From Pycnococcus provasolii (taxonomy: Eukaryota > Chlorophyta > Pseudoscourfieldiophyceae > Pseudoscourfieldiales > Pycnococcaceae), in NCBI GenBank assembly GCA_938743325.2, contig OW568866.1:372001-436000 (forward strand): DNA of 64,000 bases. Direction: 5' to 3'. Each line of letters starts with the position of its first letter. Position 1 is the stretch's first letter. Under the pieces are notes generated by a model. The model had not been told where the DNA came from. It worked only from the letters and a program-made list of their open reading frames with translations, and did not search any database. Of this stretch, positions 11,008 through 20,242 are shown piece by piece. Made by a program: the position numbers and the translations under genes.

Positions 11008-12153
11008 ATGCCTGTCCCAGTTTCCGTCACGAACCCCGGTGGCTCCGTATCGCACGCCTCGCACGCCGTCGCGCCCGTGGACTCGTCAAGTGCGGGACTG
11101 TTTGCCAACCTCGGATCTGCTGCACCTCCTCCACCTCCGTCAGCAGTTGTGGCCATCTCTAGCCCTGAGACAAACACGCAGCAGCATGTGGCGTCCGCAC
11201 CCGCGCCCATGAACGAAGCGGGACCGCTCATCAAAGTCACGGACCTCGCGTACACATACCCCGACATCAGCGGACAACCGCCGCCGGGAGCGAAGCCGCT
11301 CATCAAGGGAATGAACTTTGAACTGCACGCCGGGGAAAGGGCGCTGCTGATTGGCGCGAACGGTGCAGGTAAGACGACGCTCCTCAAAATACTTGGGGGG
11401 AAACTCATGGTGCCGCAGCACATGGTGCAGGTGCTCGGACGACCCGCGTTCCACGATACCGGGCTCACAACCAGCGGCCTGCTCAACTACGTCGGAGGAA
11501 ACTGGCAGCGGGAGGTGGCGTTCGCGGGATTCGACTGCGCGCTCGGCGGCGACTTCCCCGCGTCGCGCATGATTGACAACGCCGCGCGAGAGTGCGCGGA
11601 TCCAAGCCGCAAGCAGAGGCTCATGGAGGCGCTCGACGTGAACCCGGACTGGCGTATGCACCAGGTGAGCGACGGACAGAGGCGGCGCGTGCAGCTCGTC
11701 GTCGGCCTGCTGCGCGAATTCAAGGTGCTGCTTCTCGACGAAATCACCGTCGACCTCGACGTGCTCGGACGCGCGAGCCTGATGAGGTTCCTCACGGAGG
11801 AGTGCAGGAACCGTGGCGCGTGCATCATCTACGCCACGCACATTTTCGACGGCCTCGAGCGATGGCCAAGCCACATCATGTACGTCGCGAGGGGCGAGCT
11901 GCAGAGCTTCAACCGCCTTAAGGACTACCCGCACCTGATTGACGGAAGCCAGACTCTTGTTCGCATGGTGGACGGATGGCTCCGAGAGAATCGTCGAATC
12001 GAAAAAGAGATAAAGGCGAAGGAGTTGAAGGAGGCTCCGAAGGAGGGTGGCAAGGAAGAGTACTACCTTCGCAACAACGGATGGGCAGGCGGCCGTCTCG
12101 CGGCGTCCATCGCCGGCGACAAGATGGACGACAAGAAGTTGACGTTGGTGTAG
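11008..12153 (+). CDS. Soluble ABC ATPase, ABCI19-21/CAF16-like
   Basis: A 381-residue protein with one nucleotide-binding domain and no membrane spans. Walker A is GANGAGKTT (residues 116-124), the signature is VSDGQRRRVQ (about 220-229) and Walker B is VLLLDEITVDLD (about 240-251). The D-loop region LDVLGRASLMRFL and the switch histidine in YATHIFDGLE are present. This combination, with the degenerate signature VSDGQ and the phrase VPQHMVQVLGR, fits plant ABCI19/20/21 and yeast Caf16, cytosolic ATPases without a transmembrane partner; Caf16 associates with CCR4-NOT. The first 70 residues are low-complexity Ser/Pro/Ala. The transport substrate, if any, is unknown. Confidence 0.88.
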   Translation: MPVPVSVTNPGGSVSHASHAVAPVDSSSAGLFANLGSAAPPPPPSAVVAISSPETNTQQHVASAPAPMNEAGPLIKVTDLAYTYPDISGQPPPGAKPLIKGMNFELHAGERALLIGANGAGKTTLLKILGGKLMVPQHMVQVLGRPAFHDTGLTTSGLLNYVGGNWQREVAFAGFDCALGGDFPASRMIDNAARECADPSRKQRLMEALDVNPDWRMHQVSDGQRRRVQLVVGLLREFKVLLLDEITVDLDVLGRASLMRFLTEECRNRGACIIYATHIFDGLERWPSHIMYVARGELQSFNRLKDYPHLIDGSQTLVRMVDGWLRENRRIEKEIKAKELKEAPKEGGKEEYYLRNNGWAGGRLAASIAGDKMDDKKLTLV

Positions 12154-12230
12154 GCGGCGGTGCGTGACCGCGGATATTCATAGAGTAATAATTTAATAAT
12201 ACTAGTTGTTAAAAAAAAAATTAGATATTT

Positions 12231-12818
12231 TCATCGATATGCACTCACAATCATGGCAACAAATCGCGCGGCTTCGTTGTCTCCAGCCCGTGCTGCTATG
12301 ACAGCCTCCTTGTATTGCGATGCATACACGCCCAAGAACAGGTACCACCAAGTGAAGACACCGAGGCTAGCGATAGCGGTTAGCCACGTCCAGTGTGGTA
12401 TCGACGCGACTCCAATAATGGCGAATCCCGTGCTGACGATGGTCCATGGTTGGCACCACGGCGGTTTGATGTCCCACACGTTGAGCGGAACATCTCTCAA
12501 AAACTCCTCAGGCTCAGACGACGTCGACGTATCCCCGTCGTCCCCATCTTGATAAGACGGTGGTTCTGCCGATGCATGAACTCTCACACTCTCACGAACG
12601 CCTCTCAATCCACCACCACCTCTTCGACGAGTCCCCCCATGAAAGAGGACCTCCCCTGAAAACGACAAGAAACTCTTCTCAGAACAACTAACCTGATAGC
12701 AACCATAAGTGCTAGGGTGCGCCCCCACCCCCACCACCACGAGACCTCTTCGAGTGGTAAACCTTGGGTGCAAGATCGGAGCTGCAGGAAGGAGGGAACG
12801 GGAGGACAGCGCCGCCAT
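12231..12818 (-). CDS. Plastid-targeted two-span membrane protein of cyanobacterial origin (DUF6737-like)
   Basis: A 195-residue protein. The first 80 or so residues are Ser/Arg/Gly-rich and transit-peptide-like. The conserved part starts NVWDIKPPWCQPWTIVSTG, a phrase I associate with a short family in cyanobacteria and plastids, followed by two hydrophobic segments (about 127-143 and 146-165) and a short tail. It likely sits in a plastid membrane; its function is unknown. It converges on the ABCI gene with a 77 bp gap. The family name is from memory. Confidence 0.65.
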   Translation of the reverse strand: MAALSSRSLLPAAPILHPRFTTRRGLVVVGVGAHPSTYGCYQVSCSEKSFLSFSGEVLFHGGTRRRGGGGLRGVRESVRVHASAEPPSYQDGDDGDTSTSSEPEEFLRDVPLNVWDIKPPWCQPWTIVSTGFAIIGVASIPHWTWLTAIASLGVFTWWYLFLGVYASQYKEAVIAARAGDNEAARFVAMIVSAYR

Positions 12819-12980
12819 TATTGCAGTATTATCTCAAAGACACGGACACTGAGCAGCTGATCCGAGAACGAACCAATAATGCCTGGAATAATGAATGAAA
12901 CGTTTGGTAAACTTTAATGAGACGAGTATGACAAGACGAGTAGAAGAGAGTCAGGGTTTCGGGGTTTGATCAGGGGTTTA

Positions 12981-13007
12981 AAGGGCTGGGTTCACCAAGA
13001 CTGCCCC
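12981..13007 (+). repeat. Left terminal inverted repeat of the 1.49 kb element
   Basis: 27 bases exactly matching the reverse complement of 14445-14471. Confidence 0.85.
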
Positions 13008-13307
13008 CAGGACGGTTCCCCGATTTCCCCCTTCAGAGCATTTTTTCTCGAGATAAGGTGGCCATTACGGCTATCAGAAACCCTCGTCTGAGGCGGATGG
13101 CGGCGCGCCCATGGCGAACTAACGCGTGGAAATTGTGATTCGACGTCTCAACTTTTTGTTAAGGTGCGTTCTCTTCATGGGCGCAGTACGGTTGAATAGA
13201 GCGTGAAAAGAGCTTTCCAAAACACCAAGGATGAGCTCAAACGGCCAAGAACTGAAGGGGGAAACTAACTTTCAAGATTCACACACACACATCGACCACT
13301 CACAGCC

Positions 13308-13859
13308 ATGCCGGAGCGTCAAGACGCAGCTGATGCGCAGCTTAAGGAGTGGAAACGCACAGCACAGTGGCGGCCGCGTGTCACGAAAGCGACGAATGGA
13401 AAGTATTGGATCAGACTGAAAGTGCAGACGAAGAGGGCAACGAAACCCGTCGAGATTACGAGCGCGCACGAGCTGTGGACCGGAGACCACTACTTCGACA
13501 CTGAAGACAAGGCGTGGTTGAACGCACGTGCTTTCAGATCGTGGGTGGAGGAGGGGCTGTACTCGAGGGTTCTTAGCAAGGATGAGCGCGAGAGACGAGA
13601 GCAGGTGCAGCACTTCACCCCAACAAAGGTGGCTGGGGTGATGGCAACGGACATTGAGCAGCGCCGGGAGCAATCGAAACGGAAAAGGGAAGAGAGGCTT
13701 CGTTGCCGTCGGAAGGAGCGTGAGAAGAGGAGGCGCTCGGAGACTAGCGCGGAGGGTGCCGAAGCGCACGCGGAGACGTGCCGCGCATTCGTGCGGATAC
13801 TTGAAGAGGTACGTACTGGTGGTGTTCATGACGCCTTCACCGTGCTGATGAGGACGTGA
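13308..13859 (+). CDS. Unknown basic protein inside the 1.49 kb element
   Basis: I do not recognise this gene. The 183-residue frame begins with ATG and has a non-repetitive first half (segments such as GKYWIRLKVQTKR, HELWTGDHYFDTEDKAWLNARAFRSWVEE as two adjoining pieces) and a very basic second half (SKRKREERLRCRRKEREKRRR), which suggests nucleic-acid binding or a nuclear signal. A strong GTACGT donor-like site at 13809 follows ILEE, and a cttacag acceptor at 13921-13927 precedes a frame continuing to 14098, so the true C-terminus may be spliced. It lies wholly between the inverted repeats, so it probably belongs to the element. Confidence 0.5.
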   Translation: MPERQDAADAQLKEWKRTAQWRPRVTKATNGKYWIRLKVQTKRATKPVEITSAHELWTGDHYFDTEDKAWLNARAFRSWVEEGLYSRVLSKDERERREQVQHFTPTKVAGVMATDIEQRREQSKRKREERLRCRRKEREKRRRSETSAEGAEAHAETCRAFVRILEEVRTGGVHDAFTVLMRT

Positions 13860-14031
13860 TCACCAGGACGGTGATGACACCACCTTGACTAACTCAATCC
13901 TCAACCAACCTTTCAAATATCTTACAGGGAGTGCGTCAAATGGACGATGTAAGTCTCCTTCACGGAAATGAAGATAGAGTCACATCGACCTCATCAGCCC
14001 TGCAACTCCGACTCGCCACCCAGGCTCGAGC

Positions 14032-14205
14032 ATGCCGCTGGTACGGCATAGAGTTGTCATCCCGATCTCGGATGAGCACTCTTCATCATACGAATTGATC
14101 CAAAAATTCGTGAAGGAGTCAAAGACGCATCGCTCCGCTTTGGATCTAGACTATGGTTTCATCGAAAGCGAGATAGCGGCTACCTTTAATAGTAACGAAG
14201 AGTGA
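14032..14205 (+). CDS. Short unknown frame, possible last exon inside the 1.49 kb element
   Basis: A 57-residue frame (MPLVRHRVVIPISDEH at its start) with unbiased, protein-like composition; it is open from 13978. It could be a separate small protein or the final exon of the 13308 gene, depending on splicing that I cannot settle. No homology recognised. Confidence 0.3.
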   Translation: MPLVRHRVVIPISDEHSSSYELIQKFVKESKTHRSALDLDYGFIESEIAATFNSNEE

Positions 14206-14444
14206 ACAACTTTGTTTCAGTGATTATGCCCCGACTATTTTTGTCGGCCCCGACCATTCTGGTCGGGATTAGGGGTTTCAATTAGGGGTTTCAATTAGGG
14301 GTTTGCCGATCTCAGCGAGTACGCGTCCGTTTGAGACGAGATAAAGTTGCAGCATATTTCTTTGGACATATAGGAAGCATATTCAACCACTAAAACCACC
14401 CAACATACACCACCGACGTAGCTGGTAGGGGGGGCACGGGTTGA

Positions 14445-14471
14445 GGGGCAGTCTTGGTGAACCCAGCCCTT
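14445..14471 (-). repeat. Right terminal inverted repeat of the 1.49 kb element
   Basis: Exact reverse complement of 12981-13007; followed by TA. Confidence 0.85.
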
Positions 14472-14617
14472 TAGGAAGGGGTTTCGGGGTTTAGTTAGGG
14501 GTTTCGGATGTTCCGGTTCCCTCCTCGCGCCTTGGCCTTTCTTTGGCTCCCATTTCATTTCAAACTTATTTTTCCCAACTCGAAATCACCGGGAGTCCCA
14601 TTTTTCATATTATATCC

Positions 14618-16651
14618 ATGTCGTCCCGCAACATCTCGTCCTCAGTAGCAGGCTCCTCCGAGAAGAAACGTGGACGACGACTCACGCAAAGCTACCTCCC
14701 TGCCATAAAGTCATCTGCGGCTTCCTTGAACGGGTCACTTCATGGTCATGGTGGTCATGGTGCATCGGATGTTCGGGACAATCTTGCGCTTTCAGAATGG
14801 GCGTGCGATGCATGCACATTCCTACACGTGGGGCTTGCTGCCACGTACAAGAAGTGCGCGATGTGTGGGACCAAGAGAACAACGACGACGACGACGACAA
14901 ACAGGACGCAGCAGACTGCCGCTAAGCCTCAAGAGGATCAGCAGCCTGCCACCAAAAAACATAAGACGGCTTGTGACGACAGAGATGCTCCTGTCGTCGC
15001 ATCTGCGGGTGGATTTCATCCAACACTTCAGGCGGCGCCCGTCACGAACCGTGAAAACGATCCCACCGCTGCCGACAAGAAGAACAACGATAGCAACAAG
15101 GAAAATGGGTGGAGCTGCAAGGCGTGCACGTTCGTCAACAACGTGACTACAAATAGAATCACGTGTGCCATGTGCAAGACAAGACGACCTGCTGATGTGC
15201 CAACATTCGTGCCGCCAGAAAAGCCAAAGAAAAGCGCATTTGCCGCGCTCATGGTTGCCGCCGCAGCCAACCCGCGTGCGTTCGACAAACCGGCCAAGGC
15301 AACGGCGACGCCATCCGCTCTCTCTGGACCGCCACGAACGGAGGCGTTTACTCTCGACTTTGTGCCAGAAACGCAAACTTGGACGTGGGAGTGGCAAGAT
15401 GAGATCGATCAGCAGCCAGCGGCGGCGGCAGCAGCAACCGCCAACACCACCAGCACCAGCAATCAGTTCACGGCTTCTCTGAACCTACGACCTTCGGCCA
15501 CGTCGCCGCCTGACGCCGTTCTCCCGAGACGCGGCGGGGGAGGATTCCCGCCCGTTTCGCATCTGCCGCGAGCGCCGGAGGTGCGCATCGTTGCCGGCGA
15601 AGTGCTCAGCACCCTCGCACAAGGCAAGCTCGTGTCAGGCCAACCAAACAGCGGCTCGCACTCGTCGCACCTCGTCCCTATCGTAAAGTCTGCCCTACAA
15701 AAGAATGTGCGACTTCGCCGGCCAGCTGCGGCGGCAAGATGTGCACGAGCTCTCGCACGGCTGCACCCATTCGAATGCGCGCGTCGACTGATCATTATTG
15801 CGATTGAGGATTCGGTGCTGCATCCGGCGATGCCCGTACTCGCGTGGATGATGAGTGCCACCTCCAAGGGCTTCCCGTGCGTCCCGGCTCTCGAGTCTGC
15901 CGTCGCTGACATCGCAAGCGACCTCGCGACATGCGCCTACGTGGACCAGATGCCCGGTCAACTGCCAACGGAGACAACACCCACAACAATAAATACAGAG
16001 CCTCAGGTGGATGTCGCATCAGCCGCCGAGCACGGTGCGTGCTATCGCGCACACGCGCTGCTTCGCGCGATCGACTTGCGACGGCGCTACGGAGGGATGG
16101 CTTGTGACACTGCCATGCTACTAGGCGCACAGCGCAAGTGGTTCGAGCGATTCTCTGGCGCTTGGCCTCTTCCGCCGCCAAGCGTGACGGCGGCCAAGTA
16201 CGCCGAGATGTCAGCGGAGAGCCGTGGCGAGGTTTGGCTCACCTTCTGCGAGACGTGCCATGCGTCCAGCGGAACGAAGGTTTCAGATGACGCGGGTGCC
16301 CACGCTTCTGCCGCCACCTGCTCGCCGATGAGAAATGGCGACGTGCCGCTAACAGCCGTCGACCCGCACTGCTCGGACATCGACTCGGCGCTCGTCGAAT
16401 CGCCTGCCGTGCGTAGCGCCTGCGAACGATTCGGCGACGATCCGAGAGCTGTACTTCGACGAGCGCTGTGGCTCCACCGCGGCGCGAAGGTGGAAGCTGA
16501 AACGACCGACGTCGCACAAAATGATACGGCAAGGAAGGAAAAAGAGGCTCGCGGCCAGGAAACAAGGAGCTTGGCCCCTGTGATGGAGGCTGTGGGTGCC
16601 GCCGCTGATCGCTATGCGGCTTCGTGGCTTCAGAGAAGGGGGCTTCTCTGA
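14618..16651 (+). CDS. Protein with two RanBP2-type zinc fingers and an unknown helical C-terminal domain
   Basis: A 677-residue protein using the first ATG (14618) of a frame that is open upstream only through non-ATG codons. Two RanBP2-type fingers are clear: EWACDACTF...KKCAMCGTKR (about 60-89) and GWSCKACTF...ITCAMCKTRRP (about 163-193), each W-x-C-x2-C-x10-12-C-x2-C. Such fingers bind ubiquitin or single-stranded RNA. The second half (about 330-560) is helical, with RCARALARLHPFECARRLI and IIAIEDSVLHPAMPVLAWMM; I cannot name this domain. The middle is Thr/Ala-rich linker. Possible roles in ubiquitin or RNA recognition are inference. Confidence 0.7.
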   Translation: MSSRNISSSVAGSSEKKRGRRLTQSYLPAIKSSAASLNGSLHGHGGHGASDVRDNLALSEWACDACTFLHVGLAATYKKCAMCGTKRTTTTTTTNRTQQTAAKPQEDQQPATKKHKTACDDRDAPVVASAGGFHPTLQAAPVTNRENDPTAADKKNNDSNKENGWSCKACTFVNNVTTNRITCAMCKTRRPADVPTFVPPEKPKKSAFAALMVAAAANPRAFDKPAKATATPSALSGPPRTEAFTLDFVPETQTWTWEWQDEIDQQPAAAAAATANTTSTSNQFTASLNLRPSATSPPDAVLPRRGGGGFPPVSHLPRAPEVRIVAGEVLSTLAQGKLVSGQPNSGSHSSHLVPIVKSALQKNVRLRRPAAAARCARALARLHPFECARRLIIIAIEDSVLHPAMPVLAWMMSATSKGFPCVPALESAVADIASDLATCAYVDQMPGQLPTETTPTTINTEPQVDVASAAEHGACYRAHALLRAIDLRRRYGGMACDTAMLLGAQRKWFERFSGAWPLPPPSVTAAKYAEMSAESRGEVWLTFCETCHASSGTKVSDDAGAHASAATCSPMRNGDVPLTAVDPHCSDIDSALVESPAVRSACERFGDDPRAVLRRALWLHRGAKVEAETTDVAQNDTARKEKEARGQETRSLAPVMEAVGAAADRYAASWLQRRGLL

Positions 16652-16722
16652 AGACGAGACACTTCTCCCCATCTGTGTAAAACATTTTTCCTATATTTTT
16701 CCTATATGAAATCATGTATTGT

Positions 16723-18858
16723 TTACTCGTGCTTTGAAATTAGCTTGAGCTCGGTGAGCTGCTTGGGATCCGCCGGCCCAGGCGCTCCCACAAAGATGTC
16801 ACTCGCCTGCGCCGTCTTCGGGAATGCGATGACCGATCTAATGCTGTCGCATCCACCCATGATTGCAACGAGGCGATCCACGCCCATGGCAAGGCCACCG
16901 TGAGGCGGTGCACCGTAGTCACGAAGGCTCTCGAGAAGAAATCCAAACTGCTCCTCCATCTCCGCGTCGGTGAACCCGAGCGCGGCCAACATCTCACGCT
17001 GCATCTCCTCTCGGTGGATACGGATAGAGCCGCCACCAACCTCCACGCCGTTCAGCACAAGGTCGTACGCCTGGCTGCGAACGTCTTCGAGGTTTGCCGA
17101 CGATTTGGTCGCCCAGTCGTCCATGTTCGGGCACGTGAAGGGGTGGTGCAGCGCAACGGATCGACCCAGCTCCTCGTCGTACTCGACAAGCGGAAAGTCT
17201 GTCACCCATAGAACAGCAGCCTCGCTCGCGGCGTCTCCGTCGAGTAGGCCGAGCTCTGATGAAGCCAGATATCGTCGCACACGATCGACGCATTTGCTAT
17301 TCTGCGCGGGCGGGCCGCAGAAGAAGAGTAGAAGGCTACCGTCAGCCGGCGAGCCGAGTGCACTGAGCAGAGCCTTGAGTCCGGCGCCGTCGTCAGCCTC
17401 GAGCGCCTCGCGCGCTGGCGCCGGCCCCTGCTCGAGCGCCTCGCCGCCGCCGCAAACTCGCGTGAAGAGAAGTCCGCCCGCACCTGCCGCCACCGCCTCC
17501 GCCGCCACCGCGCCCTTGGGTGCCTTCAGCTTCGAGTTGGAAATGGACTTGCCCTCCTCGACCACCATGCAGCGCACCTCCTTGCTTTCATCGAAGAGCT
17601 TGAAGCCGCGACCCTTCACCGCCGCCGTCACGTCGTAGCTCACCAGACCGGTGTACCGCATGTCCGGCTTGTCGCTGCCGTATCGCTCCATCGCCTGCTC
17701 GAATGTCATGCGAGCAAAGGGGCGAGGGGGCGCCTCGCGGCCCGCCGCCTCGAATGTCGCGCACAGCAGTGCCTCGCCGACGTCCATCACGTCGTCCTGA
17801 GTTGCGAATGACAGCTCCACATCAAGCTGCGTGAATTCTGGCTGGCGATCGGATCGCAGATCCTCGTCGCGGTAGCACCGCGCAACTTGGTAGTACCGTT
17901 CCATGCCGCCAACCATGAGCATCTGTTTGAACAGCTGCGGGCTCTGCGGGAGCGCAAACCAGCTTCCAGGTGAGACGCGACTGGGAACGAGGTAGTCGCG
18001 AGCGCCCTCCGGCGTGGCTCGCGTTAGCGTTGGCGTCTCCACCTCCACGAAAGGTGCGACTCCTGCCTCACAGCCGTCCCGCTCGTGGTACGTGTCGAGC
18101 GTCCCGCGCAGTCGGCGAAGGATATCGTGCCTGAGTCGCAGGTTGCGTGCCATTTCCGGGCGGCGCAGGTCAAGCGGCCTGTGGCGAAGCCTCAGCTCCT
18201 CGCGAGGCTCCTCAGTTTCCTTCTCGCTGTGTGTGACGGGGAAGGGCAGCTTCTCCTTGCTTAGGTTGAGCACGGTGACGCTGCTGACATCAGCGAGTTC
18301 GCAGTATCCGCTTGGAAGTGCCGGGTTTGGATCCTTGCGTGCGCGTAACGTTCCAGAGACGTGAACGACCCACTCCCTGCCCAGCGTGCTGAGTCTTTCG
18401 TGCCATGTTTCGCCCTCCTCTGCCACCACCTGCAGCAGTCCCGTGCCATCTCGCACGTCAACGAACGTGATTCCTCCAAACTTACGCACGCGGTCGACCC
18501 AGCCGCAGACCTGCACGTCTGCGGCTGTCATTTGCTCGTCAGAGGGCGGTCGTGCGAGACCGCATAGGAGCGATCGCTGCGGCCATGCCGGCGCGTCGGC
18601 AGTACGCGTCATCGTTTGTTTTGCAGGCTGTTGTGCGTTTGCGTCTGAGTCGCCTGCGGAAGTTGCCGTTGTTGCTGAGGCTGTGGATGACGTCGTCGCT
18701 GACGGCGGCACAAATCTCGCTCCAACCAGTCCCCCGTGGACCCCCACGTTGTGCAGTCCACCTATGTGGCTACTACCCCTAGCACGTAGCTTCTCACGTA
18801 CAGCACGCGTTTTGGAGATGCACGCATGTGCGCGTGCTAGAGGAGTGCGCACGAGCAT
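16723..18858 (-). CDS. Aspartyl-tRNA synthetase, bacterial type, organellar
   Basis: A 711-residue class II synthetase from the ATG at 18858; about 100 residues of Arg/Ala/Ser-rich leader suggest plastid and/or mitochondrial import. The OB-fold anticodon-binding domain has VCGWVDRVRKFGGITFVDVR (near 114). Motif 2 is YYQVARCYRDEDLRSDRQPE (about 320-340) with the bacterial-type EFTQLDVE, and motif 3 is GGLAMGVDRLVAIMGG (about 651-666). The GAD insertion domain between motifs 2 and 3 marks the bacterial type. It charges tRNA-Asp in organelles. Ala/Gly-rich stretches enlarge the GAD region. It converges on the zinc-finger gene, 71 bp apart. Confidence 0.95.
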   Translation of the reverse strand: MLVRTPLARAHACISKTRAVREKLRARGSSHIGGLHNVGVHGGLVGARFVPPSATTSSTASATTATSAGDSDANAQQPAKQTMTRTADAPAWPQRSLLCGLARPPSDEQMTAADVQVCGWVDRVRKFGGITFVDVRDGTGLLQVVAEEGETWHERLSTLGREWVVHVSGTLRARKDPNPALPSGYCELADVSSVTVLNLSKEKLPFPVTHSEKETEEPREELRLRHRPLDLRRPEMARNLRLRHDILRRLRGTLDTYHERDGCEAGVAPFVEVETPTLTRATPEGARDYLVPSRVSPGSWFALPQSPQLFKQMLMVGGMERYYQVARCYRDEDLRSDRQPEFTQLDVELSFATQDDVMDVGEALLCATFEAAGREAPPRPFARMTFEQAMERYGSDKPDMRYTGLVSYDVTAAVKGRGFKLFDESKEVRCMVVEEGKSISNSKLKAPKGAVAAEAVAAGAGGLLFTRVCGGGEALEQGPAPAREALEADDGAGLKALLSALGSPADGSLLLFFCGPPAQNSKCVDRVRRYLASSELGLLDGDAASEAAVLWVTDFPLVEYDEELGRSVALHHPFTCPNMDDWATKSSANLEDVRSQAYDLVLNGVEVGGGSIRIHREEMQREMLAALGFTDAEMEEQFGFLLESLRDYGAPPHGGLAMGVDRLVAIMGGCDSIRSVIAFPKTAQASDIFVGAPGPADPKQLTELKLISKHE

Positions 18859-20242
18859 TGTGACGAGTGAGCGAGCGAGGGACACCACAACAACGCTGCT
18901 GGCGGGTGAGTTGTGAAATCAATGGAACTGAGCCGACTTCGACCCCGACCAGTCTGAGGGGGGGGGAGGGGGGCCCAGAAGTCAGAACAGCATGGTGGGC
19001 CCCAGGAAGGGGATAAGAATGGCATGTGTCCTTTAGGAGGTGGAACTATGACGGATCCCCATCAACAGGGTTTTGGAATAAAGGGAGGCCCTTGTTCCCT
19101 TGCCCTTCCTCTTGCCCTTCCTCTTGCCCTTCCTCTTGCCCTTCCTCTTGCCCTTCCTCTTGCCGTTCCTCTTGACTGACCTTCCTCTTGCCCTTCCTCT
19201 TGACTGACCTTCCTCTTCGGAGTTTGCTCTTACATATTAGGACTCTTGCTCTTTTGTTCTACGGGTACCTTTTTTGTTCTTCTCTTCCCACAGTATCCAT
19301 AGTAGGGTTCGTTTCCGTGGTGGGATCCCGTTCAGCCGTTCTTCCTTGTAGTACTACTGTACTAGGAGTCTTTTTACCCAGAAAGTGCAGTCTATTGACC
19401 CATTTCCAGTTCGGGCAGGTTTTTCCTACCCCCAATAGGTCCCACGCACTGGGCCTATGGTGGCGTTCGATAGCTCGTTGGAAAGCTCTATGTGTCAAAT
19501 TTATTTCCTGCTACACTTTGCGGACCGTTGGCTGACTGTGGACTGCGGACGTGTAGCTGACTGAGCTCATCAGCGCTGTGCTCGGGGGGGGATGGAGCTA
19601 TTGAGGTTTTGTTACCACTAGGAGCTCACCACAAATACTGTAGGGGATATACAGTATAAATTTGACGGAGGGTATGGGATGTATTCATGGGATGTATTGT
19701 GTTACTCGAGTTCCCCGAAGGCAGAAGATGACCAACAACATGGTAGACTATGTTAACAGGTTGTCATACATAGTTCTAGACAAGGCATGAGGATGTTGTT
19801 CGAGAATCACCCGACCAAATTCCTCGAGCAAACCATTTCACTAAACCTTTATACCCACGAAATCCATTTCACTAGACTATCCAGGAGCTCCCTCTAGTCC
19901 CTTCGGGGCCCCTCGGGCCACAGGCTAAGGGCCCCTAGCTAGGGCCCCTACCCCCAAGGGTTGGTAGGGCCCTTCGGGTCCCTCTGAGGACCTCCTCTGA
20001 AGGGCCGGCCCCTCTGAGAGAGGCGAAACCGCCCTCATACATCATACGCAACCTTCTCGGCCGCCGACGTCATGGGGAAGAAAATGTCCGCCTTGTTAAG
20101 ACGAAGACCTCCTGCTTCAACGTCGGGGCCGCAAATACATACACTGCTGCGGTGTGGTGTGGCGGGGTGCTGCCCGAGACGAAAGGCCCGAAGACTCGAG
20201 AAAAACGGCTCTAGGGAAACTTGTGTCTTCACAACATACGCG
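18859..20242. other. 1.4 kb divergent spacer with repeats
   Basis: Contains the two divergent promoters of the AspRS and receptor-kinase genes, a 12 bp tandem array (19098-19216), and a GC-rich block of inverted words around ggggcccct and ctagctag at 19880-20010. A frame near 19725-19790 faintly resembles a Copia gag segment but is too short to call. No gene supported. Confidence 0.45.
19098..19216. repeat. Tandem array of a 12 bp unit
   Basis: About nine copies of cccttcctcttg with small variants (gttcctcttgactgac near the end). Strand-asymmetric pyrimidine tract. Confidence 0.9.

Larger units (their letters stand above)
12981..14471. mobile_element. Unclassified 1.49 kb element with 27 bp perfect terminal inverted repeats and TA flanks
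   Basis: The left end starts aagggctgggttcaccaaga and the right end is its exact reverse complement over 27 bases (12981-13007 and 14445-14471). TA stands directly outside each end (12979-12980 and 14472-14473), as for Tc1/mariner-like insertions. The interior holds a 183-codon frame, a 57-codon frame, and three copies of attaggggtttc at 14270-14302. The flanks outside the TA are also rich in ggggttt. No DDE transposase is recognisable, so it may be non-autonomous or of an unknown kind. Confidence 0.6.

Noticed and set aside
16970-17638. 222-codon frame antisense to AspRS
   Set aside because: Ser/Pro/Arg-rich shadow of the Ala/Gly-rich GAD region.
19188-19535. 115-codon frame beside the 12 bp tandem array
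   Set aside because: Starts inside the repeat, has no known motif, and codon pattern is not coding-like.
19725-19790. Frame faintly like a Copia gag segment
   Set aside because: Too short and too weak to support a fossil call.
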